Below, piece by piece: positions 1 to 11,166 of a stretch of DNA of 64,000 nt. A program made the position numbers and the translations under genes. Source of the DNA: Phoronis australis (Eukaryota; Phoronida; Phoronidae). Below the pieces are notes generated by a model. That model was not told where the DNA came from. It saw only the letters and a list, made by a program, of their open reading frames with translations, and did no database searches. Positions within the stretch are counted from its first letter, which is position 1. Each line of letters opens with the position of its first letter. The stretch is from positions 167,850 to 231,849 of the forward strand of contig NMRA01000608.1 in NCBI GenBank assembly GCA_002633005.1. Reading direction: 5' to 3'.

Positions 1-221
1 ATATAGAACATTTTAATACAAGCTTCTGAAAGACATATAATAAATAAAACTTTTACATAAACTTTCCACAACAATGTAATAAAATGAAGACCCTGTCATG
101 AGCCATCCAGGAATGTTCATGCTATAAAACCAACAACTGGAATATTCATAATCCTAAAATTGTCTCAAGTGATATGAACACAAAAAAGAATTTATGATGG
201 ACAGATAAATAAAGTTCTCAA

Positions 222-357
222 GGCATCCTCAAGGAAGGAGGGGCCAAACCCTTTCTGTGACAATTGGCAGTGGAGTACCTTCCAGTAAACAGACGCTCAG
301 TGGAGTTCCTTACACAGACCTGTGGTATCCTCAAGGAAGGGGGCCAAACCCTTTCTG
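222..357. repeat. tandem duplication of about 101 bp
   Basis: The phrase TCCTCAAGGAAGG followed by GGCCAAACCCTTTCTG occurs at about 225-256 and again at about 326-356. The right copy has one G fewer in its G run. This is a local direct duplication inside or just before the small TPR-like ORF. Confidence 0.7.
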
Positions 358-533
358 ACTATCATAAGGCATTGGAGTATCTACTATGCAACACTGAGTT
401 ATTCCAGCACTTCGAAGTCCCTTTGACCAAAGTCATCAATCAGCCGAAAGGAGTAGATAGCCTCATCTTCGTTGTAATGGATATTAAACCAAGACAGATA
501 TCCGAGGACCTGAAAGAATACTATAATTCATAA
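264..533 (+). CDS. small TPR-like ORF, possibly a last exon
   Basis: An open frame of 89 codons that I do not recognise. The phrase GILKEGG..LSDYHKALEYLL resembles a tetratricopeptide helix pair. A diverged copy of the same DNA starts about 101 bases upstream (about 222-257 against 323-357). That spacing equals one 34-residue TPR unit, but the upstream copy contains a stop. The sequence just before 271 (ATTGGCAG) could be a splice acceptor, so this may be the terminal exon of a gene entering from the left. No poly(A) signal was checked for. It could equally be a chance ORF across a tandem duplication. Confidence 0.3.
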   Translation: MAVEYLPVNRRSVEFLTQTCGILKEGGQTLSDYHKALEYLLCNTELFQHFEVPLTKVINQPKGVDSLIFVVMDIKPRQISEDLKEYYNS

Positions 534-3502
534 TTATTTGAACAGTGTTATGCGAAAATGTTACCCTACTTGGAAATTATGCACATTTTAACAAAGGTGA
601 CATAATACTATTAAACTACAAGGTTGTGAAAAGAAAAAAGAAATAGCTAGATAGGTCATGTCAGTATTTGTCTGACAGTGTCTTAAGAGGTGGTGTTGGC
701 ATATGGTACTTCTTCGCGGACTCCTCAACAGCATCAGGAGCTGAAAAGCACAGTCCGATAGGTGGAGGGGAGAGCCAAAATGAAGGAGGCTTTGACCGTT
801 TGTCTATGAGATCATGTCCAACTGAATAACTGATAAAATGCAAGTAGAATCAGTAGAAGCAGGAAAGTAGAAGGATCTGGACCAAGAGCTAGAAGCAGAG
901 TCTGTTGAGAAAGAAATGTGAGACATGATGAAGATAGAAACTCAAAACAGGAGTGAAATTATAAGAACAAAAATAATGAAGAAAATAACAACTGGTTTGG
1001 TCCACAGTAAATTCCAACAAAGCTTACCTGGAGGATAAAGATCAGGGTGAGATTTATGAACAGTCTAGGCAAACCTCAATTGTTCCGTTAAAAACTATAT
1101 ATACTGGCCCGTGGTCAGAAAAAAAGTTTATCGAAAGCATGTATGTTTCAAAGTAGTGGACCACAAAGTCTTGGAAACACAGGACTGCAGTAGAACTGTA
1201 CATTTGTAATATTTGTTTAATCTAAAATTAAAACATTTTCATTTTCTATCTTGACATATTCTGAATAAAATGTCATGACCAACAAGGCAAGATGGGTGTG
1301 GACTTCTCTGGCAGCAAGCCAACCCAAGTCTATCAGTGGCTTGACCAACAAAAATGTGAAACAAAATAGTAAAAAAAAACTTAAATATAAGAATCATTGT
1401 TCTCACTACGAGAAATGACTGTTTAGTTCTCTTTTACATTGAGTTTTCATCAGCAAAAGTTGAAGTGCTTCAGTATTGTAAACCAAACATTCAACGCGAT
1501 TCACAGGACCACCCCTAGCGGCAGTACCCGGAACTACGAAGTGAGTCAGAAATTCGCCCGATTGTCAGAAATTGACGAAATGTTCGTTTAGAACAAGTGT
1601 TTGAAATAGTTCATTAATGAACCCTTTAGTGCGGAATACAGTTCATTACATTCGCAAATTATTCTATATACCAATAAATTCAGCTCGAAGTTGAAGGTCG
1701 CGGGAACAGGCGACTTTTTCAACTTTTAAGTGCAGGAAAGTGAAAACTACTTACATAATCGTGTTCGCAAGGCTCCCTTTTGTTCTTTCACGAAGTTTCA
1801 CATAAAAATTCGCGAGTTTAGTCTTCTCCTGGGTTGAAAACCAAATAGTACTCATTTTTACCGGCATCCATTTTGGTCTGAAAAATCGGTCACGTCCCTG
1901 CAAAAAACTCGTGCAAAGTATTATTAAACAAATTTTGCGACAAAAAAGATTATCAGATAAGTAAAACAATATATTTTTTCACAGTTTGCAATAATTTTTA
2001 TTCACATTTGTTACATTTTTGAGTTATTTTTTGCCGATTGTAGTGAGCGAATTTAACACGGTGACAGATACGCGAAGCGATTCGCTGAAGAATGCTGTCC
2101 TCGCTAACTCTACTCTACTGAGCTGAGGTCTAATCTTAGCCTTTAGGGTTTTAGGCTTGTCGGTAGACAGTGCCACTTTCTCAAAACTCAACTAGCAGTA
2201 GGGACAGTGGCCATCTATTCTTGGCATTCACATTGCTCATATTCAGCAGGCATATAGGGTTGTATGCAATTACATCGCCCTGGATGCCGCAGGCATACAG
2301 TCGCGATGTACATCCTCACAAAAAGTTACCAATTTCAAAATACAGGAAATAAAATCAAATGAAACATGCATATAAGCACATGGAGTTATAATTAACACAT
2401 TCCATAACTCTGAAGACGATTCAGTCAAGGTAATTTGAACAAATTGATGAAAAACTGTCGCGGTTTGCTCGAGTTTCTCTTACCAGGTGCCATTTTGAGG
2501 AAGTTACGTGAAATCACACATGTTGATGAATAAAAAGTCCAAGGGACACAAATCTTACAAATTTCACCTGATACCTTCCCATGCAATTTTGCAAGTGTCA
2601 TGCGCCAGCGTCACGCGCTTCGCTCAATCTCGCGTTAGCCTTTGCCTAACTCACGTGACATACTTTGTGGTTATCGCGCATGTGGTGAAAAAGTTATGGT
2701 GACCAAAAAAGTGAAGTTGGAATTCTTCGCCAAAGTCACCTTAATTCTCGTAACTAGCTTCATCGAACATATGTGTAGAAGTAGAAAGGACCACTGAAGA
2801 AAGTTATTGCTTTTGTAAGTTATAGTTTTAAGTGTGAAATGTATTTTTGACAAGGTGAAAACTCCTAATCGGTGGCCGGATTTGGCCTACTGCCCGTTTG
2901 AAATACATGGGACGAAATTTGTACAGAAAGCGTTGGGAAGTCTTGTAGCCCCTAATAGGGGCGATTGTATGCCCTTGTGAAAAGTTATTCATTTCAAAAT
3001 ACAGCGAATAATATCGAATGAAACATGCTGTCATATTTCTACAGGTTCACTATGTAACGGTGCTCGTTGTCAAATAAATCGTACAATTGTAGATTTTTTA
3101 GAGGATTATTGCTGTCACCAATAGTTACACCTTTAATAAAACAATTACAATCTTAAAACTTTCTATCAGTACTAAGCAAACAATACATAATCACAGCAAA
3201 TGACAAATTAATCATCAAATTACACAGCAAAAGTGATACAGAATTCCATTAAATCAACAGAAATTCACCACATGTACACCATCATAGCACACCTTATCTA
3301 TTTACAATAAATCTGACAAAAAATAATGTCATTAAAGCTAACACTCTTCCTAGAGTAAATTAAATTAGTTATTCTGCTGCTAAATTTTTGTAGTGACTTT
3401 ATGCTTTGACTTTCAGCGCCATGAAATAAGATTGTCACCTATTGGCCAATTTCTTTTTTCATTGACTCTTCAAAAAGGCTGCGTACAGTTTACTACAAAT
3501 TA
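534..3502. other. no gene recognised; diverged dispersed repeats
   Basis: Only short, overlapping frames with no recognisable domain are present. The one structured feature is a pair of diverged direct copies, at about 2295-2372 and 2955-3030. Both end in the phrase TTTCAAAATACAG followed by AATGAAACATGC, so they are members of one dispersed repeat. The stretch 1490-1760 and 2040-2120 is locally richer in CG dinucleotides but carries no convincing promoter element. Confidence 0.5.
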
Positions 3503-3624
3503 TTGGAATTGGTTTTTAGAGTTTTAGCACCAGCAAACCGAATTTCTGAGCAATTTTCCTTTGGTGAAGTTGTCATCACTTCCCAAAAGATGTCGCAAAA
3601 TAGCAAACAGTACATGGGCGTCAA

Positions 3625-4175
3625 CTTGAAAACAATACGTTCATTTCGAATTAACAAAGGACTTCTCTGCAAAATGCAAAACCATGGTGACTACAGCAAT
3701 AAAATTCCATTTATCGTTGCAGCTGCTTTTTCATTGGAATTCTGAAACTTTATTTTCTGGTTTTATCTGGACCTATAGTTAGGTACAAGTGAAGCAAGGT
3801 ACTTGTACCTATAGTTAGGTACAAGTGAAGCAAGGTACTTGGACCTATAGTTAGGTACAAGTGAAGCAAGGTACGTGGACCTATAGTTAGGTACAAGTGA
3901 AGCAAGGTACGTGGACCTATAGTTAGGTACAAGTGAAGCAAGGTACGTGGACCTGTAGTTAGGTACAAGTGAAGCAAGGTACGTGGACCNTTGAAAACAA
4001 TACGTTCATTTCGAATTAACAAAGGACTTCTCTGCAAAATGCAAAACCATGGTGACTACAGCAATAGAATTCGATTTATCATTGCAGCTGCTTTTTCATT
4101 GGAATTCTGAAACTTTATTTTCTGGTTTTATCTGGACCTATAGTTAGGTACAAGTGAAGCAAGGTACTTGTACAT
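3625..4175. repeat. duplicated flank around a one-base gap
   Basis: The segment from 3625 to about 3807 recurs from 3991 to about 4174 with only a few substitutions. It starts TTGAAAACAATACGTTC and runs through the first minisatellite unit. The two copies are separated by the minisatellite and a single N. This is what a failed merge of overlapping contigs or two haplotypes looks like. A real tandem duplication cannot be excluded. Confidence 0.8.
3771..3989. repeat. 36-bp minisatellite, about six copies
   Basis: Copies start at 3771, 3807, 3843, 3879, 3915 and 3951. Each reads ACCTATAGTTAGGTACAAGT followed by GAAGCAAGGTAC(T/G)TGG. Because 36 is divisible by three, the array stays open in one reverse frame and produces a false repetitive ORF at 3750-4037. 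The array stops at a single N (3990), after which the sequence that precedes the array is repeated. Confidence 0.95.
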
Positions 4176-4386
4176 AATGCTTGAACTTTATTGACATCTT
4201 ATTAATTTAATAATTTTTCAAGAAAAAAACTCCCTGGAAAAATGACAGTATTCCATCCGAAAGTGCCGGTTTCAGGTCGGTGTTGTCAGTACCAAGTTGA
4301 CTCTTCATTTGATAGGTTAATATTTTTCATAAGGTTTTTGATGCTGGGTATTCTCACTGACTAAAGCTCTCTTCGGATTGTGAAGA

Positions 4387-4504
4387 TATTATCAGGTAGA
4401 TTATAACCCAGGACGCCTCCAGCTTACCATCTGAGGCATGTATTATTATCAGGTAGATTATAACCCAGGACGCCTCCAGCTTACCACCTAAGGCATGTAT
4501 TATC
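4387..4504. repeat. 57-bp tandem duplication
   Basis: Two adjacent copies of a unit containing TTATCAGGTAGATTATAACC and CAGGACGCCTCCAGCTTACC. They start near 4388 and 4445 and have a few substitutions. The period is divisible by three and keeps a reverse frame (4354-4707) open. That frame has no recognisable domain and I do not regard it as a gene. Confidence 0.75.
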
Positions 4505-4860
4505 AAGTTGGGTTTTCCCCTTGTCTCTGCAGTTGTAGAGACTTCTACACTAGGTTTAGCATTACAAGTGTTTTCAAATTGTTCATTGGTAATCTTTACT
4601 ATTTGTTGCAGTGTAGATCGATGTGACCCAGCAATGCCTAAGAAGGTCTTGTCCAGCAAAGACCTGGATGCGCAGTTTGATGCTTTTCTTAAAGAGGTAA
4701 TTAACATTTGGCATAGGGTAAAGACAAACTACTAGGTTAAAGGCTGCATTTCACCCTGTTTGTTGAGTAGAAATGAAAATCAAGTTAGGCCTTTTACTGT
4801 CATCAAATCAGTCTCGTAGTATTCCTTGCCATGATGGCTCATTACCAAATTGAGTCACAT

Positions 4861-5190
4861 AGACCGGGATCCCAGAGCTTTTTTGGGCATGAAAAGGTAA
4901 CCAACTTTCTTTGGTGCCACAGTGCTCTGTGGGTATCCTGATGCTTGGAAATGGCCGTCTGGCAAGTTCGCTCTGGTGGGTGTGGTCAGGGGAGCCAAGA
5001 GAATGACACTCGAAAATTGAGCTAGATCAACTTTTCTGGTAACCACTTCAAACTGCCTTGGATACCTACTACGTAATCCACTGTATCAAAATTGGCCACT
5101 GCCAGACAATTTCAGTGGTGGGGACTACCCGCCAGACGAACATATACAGGGTACAAAAATTGAGCTAGATCAATCCAAGAGGTAACCGCT
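4861..5190 (+). repeat. left TIR of element 1
   Basis: It starts AGACCGGGATCCCAGAGC and contains two copies of AATTGAGCTAGATCAA in tandem context. It ends near GGTAACCGCTT just before the N at 5191. It matches the right TIR in inverse orientation nearly base for base. The 63-codon reverse frame inside it (4855-5046) is a by-product of the TIR and recurs in all TIR copies. Confidence 0.9.
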
Positions 5191-5214
5191 TNATACCGCA
5201 GCAACTTGAACTGT

Positions 5215-6529
5215 TTTACCGAACACTTCTCGGTGGCATTACAACATCAAACTCTCAAAGAGAATCCATTGACCGCAAAGTGACCGCAATGGCATCTGAC
5301 GCCATTTACAACGTTACCCGTGGTAATGTGAGGCCGTGGAAGCACACGTCCCTGGGACTTGGTCTGTCTTCTCTGTCAGGTTCAAAACTGTCTTTGCAGA
5401 TTCTAAACAGAGCAGGACATTCCATTTGCTATAAGGAAAGCAAAGGCCTTGAGACTGAGTTTGCGTATTCCATAGAGTCGTATGAACGCGAAGCACCGGG
5501 TGGTATTCGACTCTTTCCAAATCTAGCCACAGCCTCTGTTTGGGATAATAATGACGCACACGTCGAAGCATTAGATGGCATGTCAACACTGCCCGCAACT
5601 GTTGATCATAGCTACCAGAATGTGGTGGAAGAAGAAAGGGAAGATGCTTCTGCTGCACTGTTGTTTCGAGAAGGAAGGAATCGTCGACAGTTTGTGGGGG
5701 TAGAGCGGGAAGTGCGGCCATTCAGAAAATCTTTTAAGGACGTTACTTTGTCAAATATCAACATGAACTCTGCTCAAACACGTGACAATCTTGTCAGAGG
5801 CACTGAAGTAAACTGCAAGAATATACAGCTCAACTTGTTGGATTTCTACTGGTTTTTGAAACTAAGGGAAGGTAACACTCCACTGCATGCTGGATTTAAA
5901 GCAGTTACATACGGGACCCATTGCCTCGTCAAAGGATCTGTTACATGGACCCCATTTCAAAATCACCAACCAACAACAATGTTGTTTAAAAAACTATGAT
6001 CCGCACGATGTATGTAGCCAGAGAGGCTGGGCAAGACTACGCAGTTGTCACATATGACTTGGCTGTTGCTTTAAAAGCCTACGCAATACAAGAACTTGAA
6101 AGACCATTGTTTGATAAGCTGCTGATAATACGCAGGTGGCTTTTTATGGAGCTGTGGGAACCATGGTAAATGGAAGTGGCATAGAGTTCCTTCTTTCAGA
6201 GACTGGTATCTTAGCAGAAGGGTCTATGATGGGCTTCATTAAAGGAAAATTCTATAAAGGTGCACTCGGGTTCACTAGCTTCTTGCTAAAGTTTTGGAGG
6301 GCAAGATGTACCAAAAATTTCTGCATGACTTGGCTCCGGAAGAATATAAATCGTTCCTTACGGTTATGACCGCAGTCCCTTCAGATCCAGAACAAATAGA
6401 GGCAAACCTTGATGATCCTGTAATTACTCAGCACCTCCATAAGTATGAACAAGATTTCTTTCACACAGTGATTAATGGCAAATATGGCAAAACTGCTCAG
6501 TTTTGGGCAACCTACATCTTTCTCATAAA
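5215..6529 (+). pseudogene. element 1 protein, N-terminal half (copy A)
   Basis: The long frame 5280-5999 encodes a block with MASDAIYNVTRGNVRPWKHTSLG, LGLSSLSGS and ILNRAGHSICY. These match the N-terminal part of a large uncharacterised metazoan family found in repeats. A stop at 5997-5999 is followed in a new frame by DYAVVTYDLAVALKAYAIQ and ERPLFDKLL, then a further shift to GSGIEFLLSETGILAEGS near 6165. The 5' end is missing at the N of 5191. Copy A breaks off at the N of 6530, and its last 1.07 kb is repeated downstream. It is not translatable as it stands. Confidence 0.7.
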
Positions 6530-7604
6530 NGAGTTTGCGTATTCCATAGAGTCGTATGAACGCGAAGCACCGGGTGGTATTCGACTCTTTCCAAATCTAG
6601 CCACTGCCTCTGTTTGGGATGATAATGACGCACACGTCGAAGCATTAGATGGCATGTCAACACTGCCCGCAACTGTTGATCATAGCTACCAGAATGTGGT
6701 GGAAGAAGAAAAGGAAGATGCTTCTGCTGCACTGTTGTTTCGAGAAGGAAGGAATCGTCGACAGTTTGTGGGGGTAGAGCGGAAAGTGCGGCCATTCAGA
6801 AAATCTCTTAAGGACGTTACTTTTTCAAATACCAACATGAACTCTGCTCAAACACGTGACAATCTTGTCAGAGGCACTGAAGTAAACTGCAAGAACATAC
6901 AGCTCAACTTGTTGGATCTCTACTGTTTTTTGAAACTAAGGGAAGGTAACACTCCACTGCATGCTGGATTTAAAGCAGTTACATACGGGACCCCTTGCCT
7001 CGTCAAAGGATCTGTTACATGGACCCCACTTCAAAATCACCAACCAACAACAATGTTGTTTAAGAAACTATGATCCGCACAATGTTTGTAGCTAGAGAGA
7101 CTGGGCAAGACTACGCAGTTGTCACATATGACTTAGCAGTTGCTTTAAAAGCCTACGCAATACAAGAACTTGAAAGACCATTGTTTGATAAGCTGCTGAT
7201 AATACGCAGCTGGATTTTTATGGAGCTGTGGGAACCATGATAAATGGAAGTGGCATAGAGTTCCTACTTTCAGAGACTGGTATCTTGGCAGAAGGGTCTA
7301 TGATGGGCTTCATTAAAGGAAAATTCTACAACAAGTGCACTCGGGTTCACGAGCTTCTTGCTAATGTTTTGGAGGGCAAGATGTACCAAAAATTTCTGCA
7401 TGACTTGGCTCCGGAGGAATATGAATCGTTCCTTACGGTTATGACCGCAGTCCCTTCAGATCCAGAACAAATAGAGGTAAACCTTAATGATCCTGTAATT
7501 ACTCAGCACCTCCATAAGTATGAACAAGATTTCTTTCACACAGTGATTAATGGCAAATATGGCAAAACTACTCAGTTTTGGGCAACCTACATCTTTCTCA
7601 TAAA
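5457..7604. repeat. 1.07-kb direct duplication inside element 1
   Basis: 5457-6529 and 6531-7604 are near-identical (lengths 1073 and 1074), separated by one N. Differences include TATAAAGGTG against ACAACAAGTG near 6254 and 7328. The single-N junction argues for an assembly join of two alleles or two element copies rather than a biological tandem repeat. Confidence 0.85.
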
Positions 7605-7964
7605 CCGTGCGCACAGAGATGCGTCAAGACAAATGACATCAGTGGTTATATCAACATTTTCCCGACAATGCTAGAGGTATTCTTTGCCCTGAACCGCCCA
7701 AACTACGCCAGATGGGGAACGTTGTTTTAATTGAAATTTGCAGACCCACAATTGCGCGAAGTGCTGGAAAACGGAGCGTTTTCAGTGCGACGTACTAGGG
7801 ACAACTTCAGTAGATCGGCTGTTGACCTCTCTTTGGAACAGTCCGTTAACAGGGATGCAGCATCGAGCATGACAGGGATAATGGCTTTCCGCAACTCAGA
7901 GAATGCAATGCGTCGATGGTTCCTCTCTATGACACAAAGGGCAATGGCTGTAACTGAACTTAGA
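6531..7964 (+). pseudogene. element 1 protein, middle part (copy B)
   Basis: From 6531 to about 7604 the sequence repeats 5457-6529 at high identity and carries the same stop (7071-7073) and frame break, so the lesions predate the duplication or the copies are alleles. Beyond 7604 it continues uniquely: a frameshift near 7640 leads into FALNRPNYARWGTLF, then a TAA at 7728-7730. The frame 7731 onward has LSLEQSVNRDAASSMTG and ENAMRRWFLSMTQRAMAV, a strongly conserved block of this family. It ends at the single N of 7965, where residues expected in the family seem to be missing. Confidence 0.7.
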
Positions 7965-7965
7965 N

Positions 7966-8789
7966 TCGTCAAAACGGAAAAGTCTGCTTTGCTGAAAAAA
8001 ATTGAATTGTTCCAGACAGAACCTATAACAGATGGAGATTTTCTACACGACTACGTGAAGGTATTTGATGGCGGACTTCTTCTACATTCAGTCATCTCAC
8101 AGACGAGAATAGGTGCAACTTACGAATCAGTTGCACGATCGATGTTATCGGTGGTTTGTTCGGGGAGGGCAGAGGAAGCACACTTGTGTCTAGACAAGTA
8201 CGTAGAAAACTCAATTAAGGACAGTGAACGGAAACATCGCGGGGACTTTAATTCCATGTATGCCATAACAGGCATACTATGCAACGGAGCTCACAAACAC
8301 TTCTGAACAACAGCGCGTTCAAGAATGAACTGGCGAAGTTCCTTTTGACGGAATGGAGAAAAGACAATTATTGGCATATGTTTCATGGGAAAACCTTATT
8401 TGTTTCCCACGGTGGTGACTGCTACCAGTTCTTTACCGACAATAACCAGCAAATCATGGTGACAAAGCCTGCCCATCTCCAAGGTGACCACGAGGAAGCG
8501 GATACGCTGATTGCGTTCTACGTCGCAAACATTCCAATCGGTTATGTTATGGTAAGGGCTTCAGATACAGATGTTTTAGTAATCTTGCTTGGTACGCTCG
8601 GACAACAGCGGCGAGAAATAAGGTCCACGACCAATGTTGTCGTGGACTGTGGGATGGGAAATAACATAAGAGTTATCAACATTTCCGACATAGCAAACGT
8701 TCTTGAAGAGCGCAAGTATGGACTTGGCAGAGCAATGCCTGGATATACCATGCCTTCACTGAATGTGACTACACGTCTGCCTTTTATAG
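7966..8789 (+). pseudogene. element 1 protein, FEN1/XPG-like nuclease region
   Basis: Two frames, 7966-8270 and 8279 on, are joined by a frameshift near 8270. The second holds HEEADTLIAF (8489-8518) and ASDTDVLVILLG (8558-8593). After a 2-base insertion near 8744 it continues in another frame with HAFTECDYTSAFYR (8749-8789). The order acid pair, DxD, then CDY followed by a GKGK stretch parallels the metal-binding acids and helix-hairpin region of FEN1/XPG nucleases. This comparison is my inference from motif order. The exon seems to end at 8789, where the expected GTATGT donor reads GAATGT, so splicing would also fail. Confidence 0.65.
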
Positions 8790-8992
8790 GAATGTTATCG
8801 AAATCTTGATTATTGCAGTAGTGACAAGAATTGAATGAATTCGATTACAGTGAGGAGAATTGATTGAATTCGATTAGCTGTGATTACGTCTGCCATGTAA
8901 ATGAAGTCTAAGCAACGTATTATGGTTGCCTCCTTTAAATAAAAAAGGTTTCTATTATGAATTAGTTTTACACGTCATTCCTTATTTTTCAG

Positions 8993-9197
8993 AAAAGGCA
9001 AAATCAAGCCCTTGGACATTGCTGAAAGTGATGAAAGGTTCATCAATATGTTCGCTAATTTTGGAAATGTGCATGGCAGCATCGATGTCGATTTAGTCGC
9101 TGAATTCGTATGTCACATGTACGCAAAAAGTAAGCTCAAAGATGTTAACGAGGCCCGTTTCGTCAAACTTATGGACATGACTGGCAAAGTTGCTGAG
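8993..9197 (+). pseudogene. element 1 gene, penultimate exon
   Basis: It begins after TTATTTTTCAG and ends before GTATGTAGTG. It reads on from the previous exon as R-KGKIKPLDIAESDERF, then FANFGNV, VAEFVCHMYA and VNEARFVKLMD. The GKGK-type stretch directly after CDYTSAF is where FEN1-like proteins carry their glycine-rich hairpin. VNEAR is a conserved phrase of this repeat family. The exon itself is open. Confidence 0.65.
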
Positions 9198-9296
9198 GTA
9201 TGTAGTGATAACCTGTAAATAATATAAATATTCGATTTGATAATGTTTAACTACCTTCAAAGTCAGCTATGCTTATATTTTTTAATTTCCTTTCAG

Positions 9297-9665
9297 GAGA
9301 ATCCACTTGCAAATGTAAAACGAATTGACTATGCGTTGCTCCCGCCATGTCTCCGTAGCCTGGAGATGAAGATTTGCCGAACTCAGTACGTCACAGCGCT
9401 ATGGACCAGTGCCGCGACAGCATATCCTGGGGATGGACTGACACCAACTGATTATGGTTGGCATGCAACTGAAACTCACACACTTCTGCCAGTTTGGTTT
9501 GAGGGGTCCATTCTCCCTGACATTTTGTTCATTTCGAATGCAGAAGTCAACAACAGTAACCTTGGGAATGAAGCAACCAGCAATAGAGATAGTTCTTTTG
9601 AAGAACTGACAGATTCCGAAGATGATCCATGGAGTGAAGACTCCGACTCTGATGAAGAGGATTAA
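9297..9665 (+). pseudogene. element 1 gene, last exon
   Basis: It follows a TTTCCTTTCAG acceptor; the 99-bp intron 9198-9296 is GT-AG and in phase. It encodes VKRIDYALLPPCLRSLEMKI, a DYGW motif and LLPVWFEGSILPDILF, then an acidic Ser/Asp/Glu tail, and stops at 9663-9665. The same domain occurs on the minus strand at 15010-15378 in the second element. This domain is open and unbroken even though the upstream gene is not. Confidence 0.7.
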
Positions 9666-9841
9666 TTACGGCACTTTGGATTTGACTAAAACATGCACAG
9701 TGAATAAGTTGGCTCATTGGAATGAGATGAATATTGGTTATAGCAATAAGTCTCCTTTTATATTTTTGTGTTTGTTACTCATGTATGGTGTTCTCCAAAA
9801 AGAATGAACAGACCTTTATGGCACCTGACATTTGGTTCATA

Positions 9842-10811
9842 NNNNNNNNNNNNNNNNNNNNNNNNNNNNNNNNNNNNNNNNNNNNNNNNNNNNNNNNNNN
9901 NNNNNNNNNNNNNNNNNNNNNNNNNNNNNNNNNNNNNNNNNNNNNNNNNNNNNNNNNNNNNNNNNNNNNNNNNNNNNNNNNNNNNNNNNNNNNNNNNNNN
10001 NNNNNNNNNNNNNNNNNNNNNNNNNNNNNNNNNNNNNNNNNNNNNNNNNNNNNNNNNNNNNNNNNNNNNNNNNNNNNNNNNNNNNNNNNNNNNNNNNNNN
10101 NNNNNNNNNNNNNNNNNNNNNNNNNNNNNNNNNNNNNNNNNNNNNNNNNNNNNNNNNNNNNNNNNNNNNNNNNNNNNNNNNNNNNNNNNNNNNNNNNNNN
10201 NNNNNNNNNNNNNNNNNNNNNNNNNNNNNNNNNNNNNNNNNNNNNNNNNNNNNNNNNNNNNNNNNNNNNNNNNNNNNNNNNNNNNNNNNNNNNNNNNNNN
10301 NNNNNNNNNNNNNNNNNNNNNNNNNNNNNNNNNNNNNNNNNNNNNNNNNNNNNNNNNNNNNNNNNNNNNNNNNNNNNNNNNNNNNNNNNNNNNNNNNNNN
10401 NNNNNNNNNNNNNNNNNNNNNNNNNNNNNNNNNNNNNNNNNNNNNNNNNNNNNNNNNNNNNNNNNNNNNNNNNNNNNNNNNNNNNNNNNNNNNNNNNNNN
10501 NNNNNNNNNNNNNNNNNNNNNNNNNNNNNNNNNNNNNNNNNNNNNNNNNNNNNNNNNNNNNNNNNNNNNNNNNNNNNNNNNNNNNNNNNNNNNNNNNNNN
10601 NNNNNNNNNNNNNNNNNNNNNNNNNNNNNNNNNNNNNNNNNNNNNNNNNNNNNNNNNNNNNNNNNNNNNNNNNNNNNNNNNNNNNNNNNNNNNNNNNNNN
10701 NNNNNNNNNNNNNNNNNNNNNNNNNNNNNNNNNNNNNNNNNNNNNNNNNNNNNNNNNNNNNNNNNNNNNNNNNNNNNNNNNNNNNNNNNNNNNNNNNNNN
10801 NNNNNNNNNNN
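9842..10811. other. assembly gap, 970 N
   Basis: An unbroken run of N. It lies between the last exon of element 1 and its right TIR, so the true length of the element is unknown. Confidence 1.
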
Positions 10812-11166
10812 GGTGAAAATTTTGCGACTGGTTTCAAGCGGTTACCTCTTGGATTGATCTAGCTCAATTTTTGTACCCTGTATATGTTCGTCTGGCGGGT
10901 AGTCCCCACCACTGAAATTGTCTGGCAGTGGCCAATTTTGATACAGTGGATTACGTAGTAGGTATCCAAGGCAGTTTGAAGTGGTTACCAGAAAAGTTGA
11001 TCTAGCTCAATTTTCGAGTGTCATTCTCTTGGCTCCCCTGACCACACCCACCAGAGCGAACCTGCCAGACGGCCATTTCCAAGCATCAGGATACCCACAG
11101 AGTACTGTGGCACCAAAGAAAGTTGGTTACCTTTTCATGCCCAAAAAAGCTCTGGGATCCCGGTCT
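10812..11166 (-). repeat. right TIR of element 1
   Basis: The reverse complement of the left TIR, ending GCTCTGGGATCCCGGTCT, with TA at the junction. It starts directly at the end of the gap, so its inner edge is not defined. Confidence 0.9.

Noticed and set aside
3750-4037. Reverse ORF with repeated GPRTLLHLYLTI
   Set aside because: A 36-bp minisatellite without stops in one frame; no start context, and interrupted by an assembly N.
4354-4735. Overlapping ORFs on both strands near 4.5 kb
   Set aside because: They exist because of a 57-bp tandem duplication; no domain on either strand.
4855-5046. 63-codon frame shared with 10981-11184 and 12563-12784
   Set aside because: It is translation of the TIR itself; its conservation reflects DNA identity of TIR copies, not coding.
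9734-10862. Long open frames across the N run on both strands
   Set aside because: They consist almost entirely of undetermined bases and carry no information.
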